From JBOGCH01 sp051656645 (GTDB lineage Bacteria > Bacteroidota > Bacteroidia > Bacteroidales > Marinifilaceae), in NCBI GenBank assembly GCA_051656645.1, contig JBOGCH010000020.1, positions 154,512 through 218,511 of the forward strand: a DNA stretch of 64,000 nucleotides, written 5' to 3'. The notes under the pieces were generated by a model that worked only from the letters and a program-made list of their open reading frames with translations, had not been told where the DNA came from and ran no database searches. Shown in pieces: positions 62,714-64,000 of this stretch. Each line of letters starts with the position of its first letter. The stretch's first letter is position 1. A program made the position numbers and the translations under genes.

Positions 62714-63739
62714 ATGATTAGTTACAAAGAGTTAGGACTGGTAAACAGCAAAGAACTTTTCAAAAAAGCTATGGAAGGAAAGTACGCAATTGCTGCTTTC
62801 AACTTTAACAACATGGAGCAGATGCAAGCTATTGTTTCTGCAGCTGTAGAAACAAAATCGCCTGTAATCCTTCAAGTATCAGGTGGTGCGCGTAACTACG
62901 CTAACCAAACACTTCTTCGTTACATGGCGCAAGGAGCTGTTGAATTTGCAAAAGAATTAGGATGTAATGTACCTATCGTTCTTCACTTAGACCACGGAAA
63001 CTCTTTCGAGCTTTGCAAAAGCTGTATCGATATGGGATTCTCATCAGTAATGATCGACGGTTCACACCTTCCATACGAAGAGAACATCGCCCTTACTAAA
63101 AAAGTTGTTGAGTACGCACACGCGCACGATGTAACTGTTGAAGGTGAGCTTGGTGTACTTGCAGGTGTTGAAGATGATGTTGTTGCTGAGCACCACACAT
63201 ACACTCAACCTGAAGAAGTTGAAGATTTCGTAAAACGTACAGGTGTTGACTCACTTGCTATCTCTATCGGAACTTCTCACGGAGCTAACAAATTCAAACC
63301 AGAGCAATGTACAGTTAACGCTGACGGTATCCTTGTACCACCACCATTGCGTTTCGATATCCTTGAAGAAATTGAAAAACGTATTCCTGGATTCCCTATC
63401 GTTCTTCACGGTGCTTCTTCAGTACCTCAAGACAAAGTGGCTCTTATCAACAAATACGGTGGTGCATTGAAAGATGCTATCGGTATTCCTGAAGAGGAAT
63501 TACGTAAAGCGGCTACTTCGGCTGTATGTAAAATCAACATCGACTCTGATGGTCGTTTAGCGATGACAGCTGCTGTACGCGAAGTAATGTTCACTAACCC
63601 TGCTGAGTTTGACCCTCGTAAATACTTAGGTCCTGCTCGTGACGCGTTAAAAGAACTTTACAAACACAAATTAACTACAGTATTAGGTTCTGCTAATACA
63701 GTTGATTGTGGTTGCGGAAGCAACTGCGGATGCAAATAA
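62714..63739 (+). CDS. fba: Class II fructose-bisphosphate aldolase
   Basis: 341 aa. Zinc-dependent aldolase: HLDHGNSFELCKSCIDMGF (metal His), EGELGVLAGVEDDV, SLAISIGTSHG, LHGASSVP. Cleaves fructose-1,6-bisphosphate in glycolysis. Codon use is strongly biased (CTT, CGT, AAC), as in a highly expressed gene. C-terminal Cys-rich tail (DCGCGSNCGCK) is uncommon. A related tagatose-type aldolase cannot be excluded. Confidence 0.88.
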   Translation: MISYKELGLVNSKELFKKAMEGKYAIAAFNFNNMEQMQAIVSAAVETKSPVILQVSGGARNYANQTLLRYMAQGAVEFAKELGCNVPIVLHLDHGNSFELCKSCIDMGFSSVMIDGSHLPYEENIALTKKVVEYAHAHDVTVEGELGVLAGVEDDVVAEHHTYTQPEEVEDFVKRTGVDSLAISIGTSHGANKFKPEQCTVNADGILVPPPLRFDILEEIEKRIPGFPIVLHGASSVPQDKVALINKYGGALKDAIGIPEEELRKAATSAVCKINIDSDGRLAMTAAVREVMFTNPAEFDPRKYLGPARDALKELYKHKLTTVLGSANTVDCGCGSNCGCK

Positions 63740-63761
63740 TATTGCACAGCATATAAAGTTT

Positions 63762-63803
63762 AAAAGAGGTTGACTAACAATGTTTAGTCAGCCTCTTTTT
63801 TTT
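63762..63803 (+). terminator. Terminator of fba
   Basis: AGAGG-TTGACTAA / TTTAGTCA-CCTCT stem (one mismatch) with a T-run, 25 bp after the stop. Confidence 0.85.
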
Positions 63804-63915
63804 ATATCCTCCCATTTCCACTCCTCGTAACGCAAGGATACACTGTCCCTTCAAGCCTCCCGTTACTGACACTGCAAATTAAAAACTTATCTGCTCCCTA
63901 GTTATACCCTCTAGG

Positions 63916-64000
63916 GGTTTCATTCAGGTTTCATTCAGCTTTCATTCAGGTTTCATTCAGGTTTGGCATGCCAAACCTGAATGAAACCTGAATGAAAGCT
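63916..64000. repeat. Palindromic tandem-repeat element (reaches window end)
   Basis: Four tandem 11-bp units of GGTTTCATTCA type (63916-63959) lead into a perfect palindrome centred at 63968/63969 (GGCATGCC); 63937-64000 is complementary throughout. The right arm is cut by the window end. 63804-63915: nothing else seen. Confidence 0.85.

Overview
The window is a chromosomal segment of a Bacteroidota bacterium, most likely of the order Bacteroidales. Evidence: SusC/SusD and FecR/ECF-sigma genes, a serine-type sulfatase, a tmRNA whose tag reads GERNYALAA, and host promoters of the Bacteroides type (TTTG, 19-20 bp, TAnnTTTG). I do not assign a genus.

Layout. (1) 1-5550, host: a lipoprotein, a dihydrouridine synthase, an AsmA-like protein, a helix-hairpin-helix protein, tRNA-Lys(TTT), tRNA-Arg(TCT) and tmRNA (ssrA). 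(2) 5551-45742, an apparently complete prophage of about 40.2 kb, inserted in the 3' end of ssrA and bounded by a 20-bp direct repeat (5551-5570 and 45723-45742). (3) 45743-64000, host: sulfatase and aldo/keto reductase; a divergent ECF sigma / FecR pair feeding a SusC(STN)-SusD-DUF4843-PKD-like-thioredoxin operon; cysS; glutaminyl cyclase; ung; class II aldolase; and two long palindromic intergenic elements.

The prophage looks like a tailed phage with a long, probably non-contractile tail: TerS/TerL, portal, S49 prohead protease, major capsid protein, a 1351-aa tape measure protein and no visible sheath gene. Integrase points right at the left edge. Late genes (34.7 kb down to 7.6 kb) and early/replication genes (43.9 kb down to 35.9 kb) are read leftward. 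The repressor and a weakly KwaB/DUF4868-like gene point rightward beside attR. Lysis genes form a chain of 4-bp overlaps near the left end.

Three things stand out. First, a diversity-generating retroelement: variable tail protein (10932-13235) with its VR at the 3' end, a template repeat (10781-10893) and a reverse transcriptase (9683-10669). TR and VR differ at 18 of 113 positions, and every difference lies at a coding-strand adenine of the TR. Second, five leftward late promoters share a GTCCTTTA box exactly 19 bp from a TAnnTTG-like box. At three of them (starts 34244, 14979, 9010) an inverted repeat pairs the promoter region with the start codon. Read-through mRNA would therefore hide the start, while mRNA begun at the promoter would not, as in the phage T4 gene e switch. 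Third, a GACCTACA octamer is clustered in two similar modules (35430-35763 and 45316-45462): forward copies, AT-rich core, inverted copies. These are candidates for a replication origin or for regulator arrays.

Other points of interest are a frameshifted LuxR-type regulator, a self-contained ArdC/RadC 'moron' between terL and the portal operon, and the displacement of the ssrA terminator 40 kb from the tmRNA gene by the insertion.
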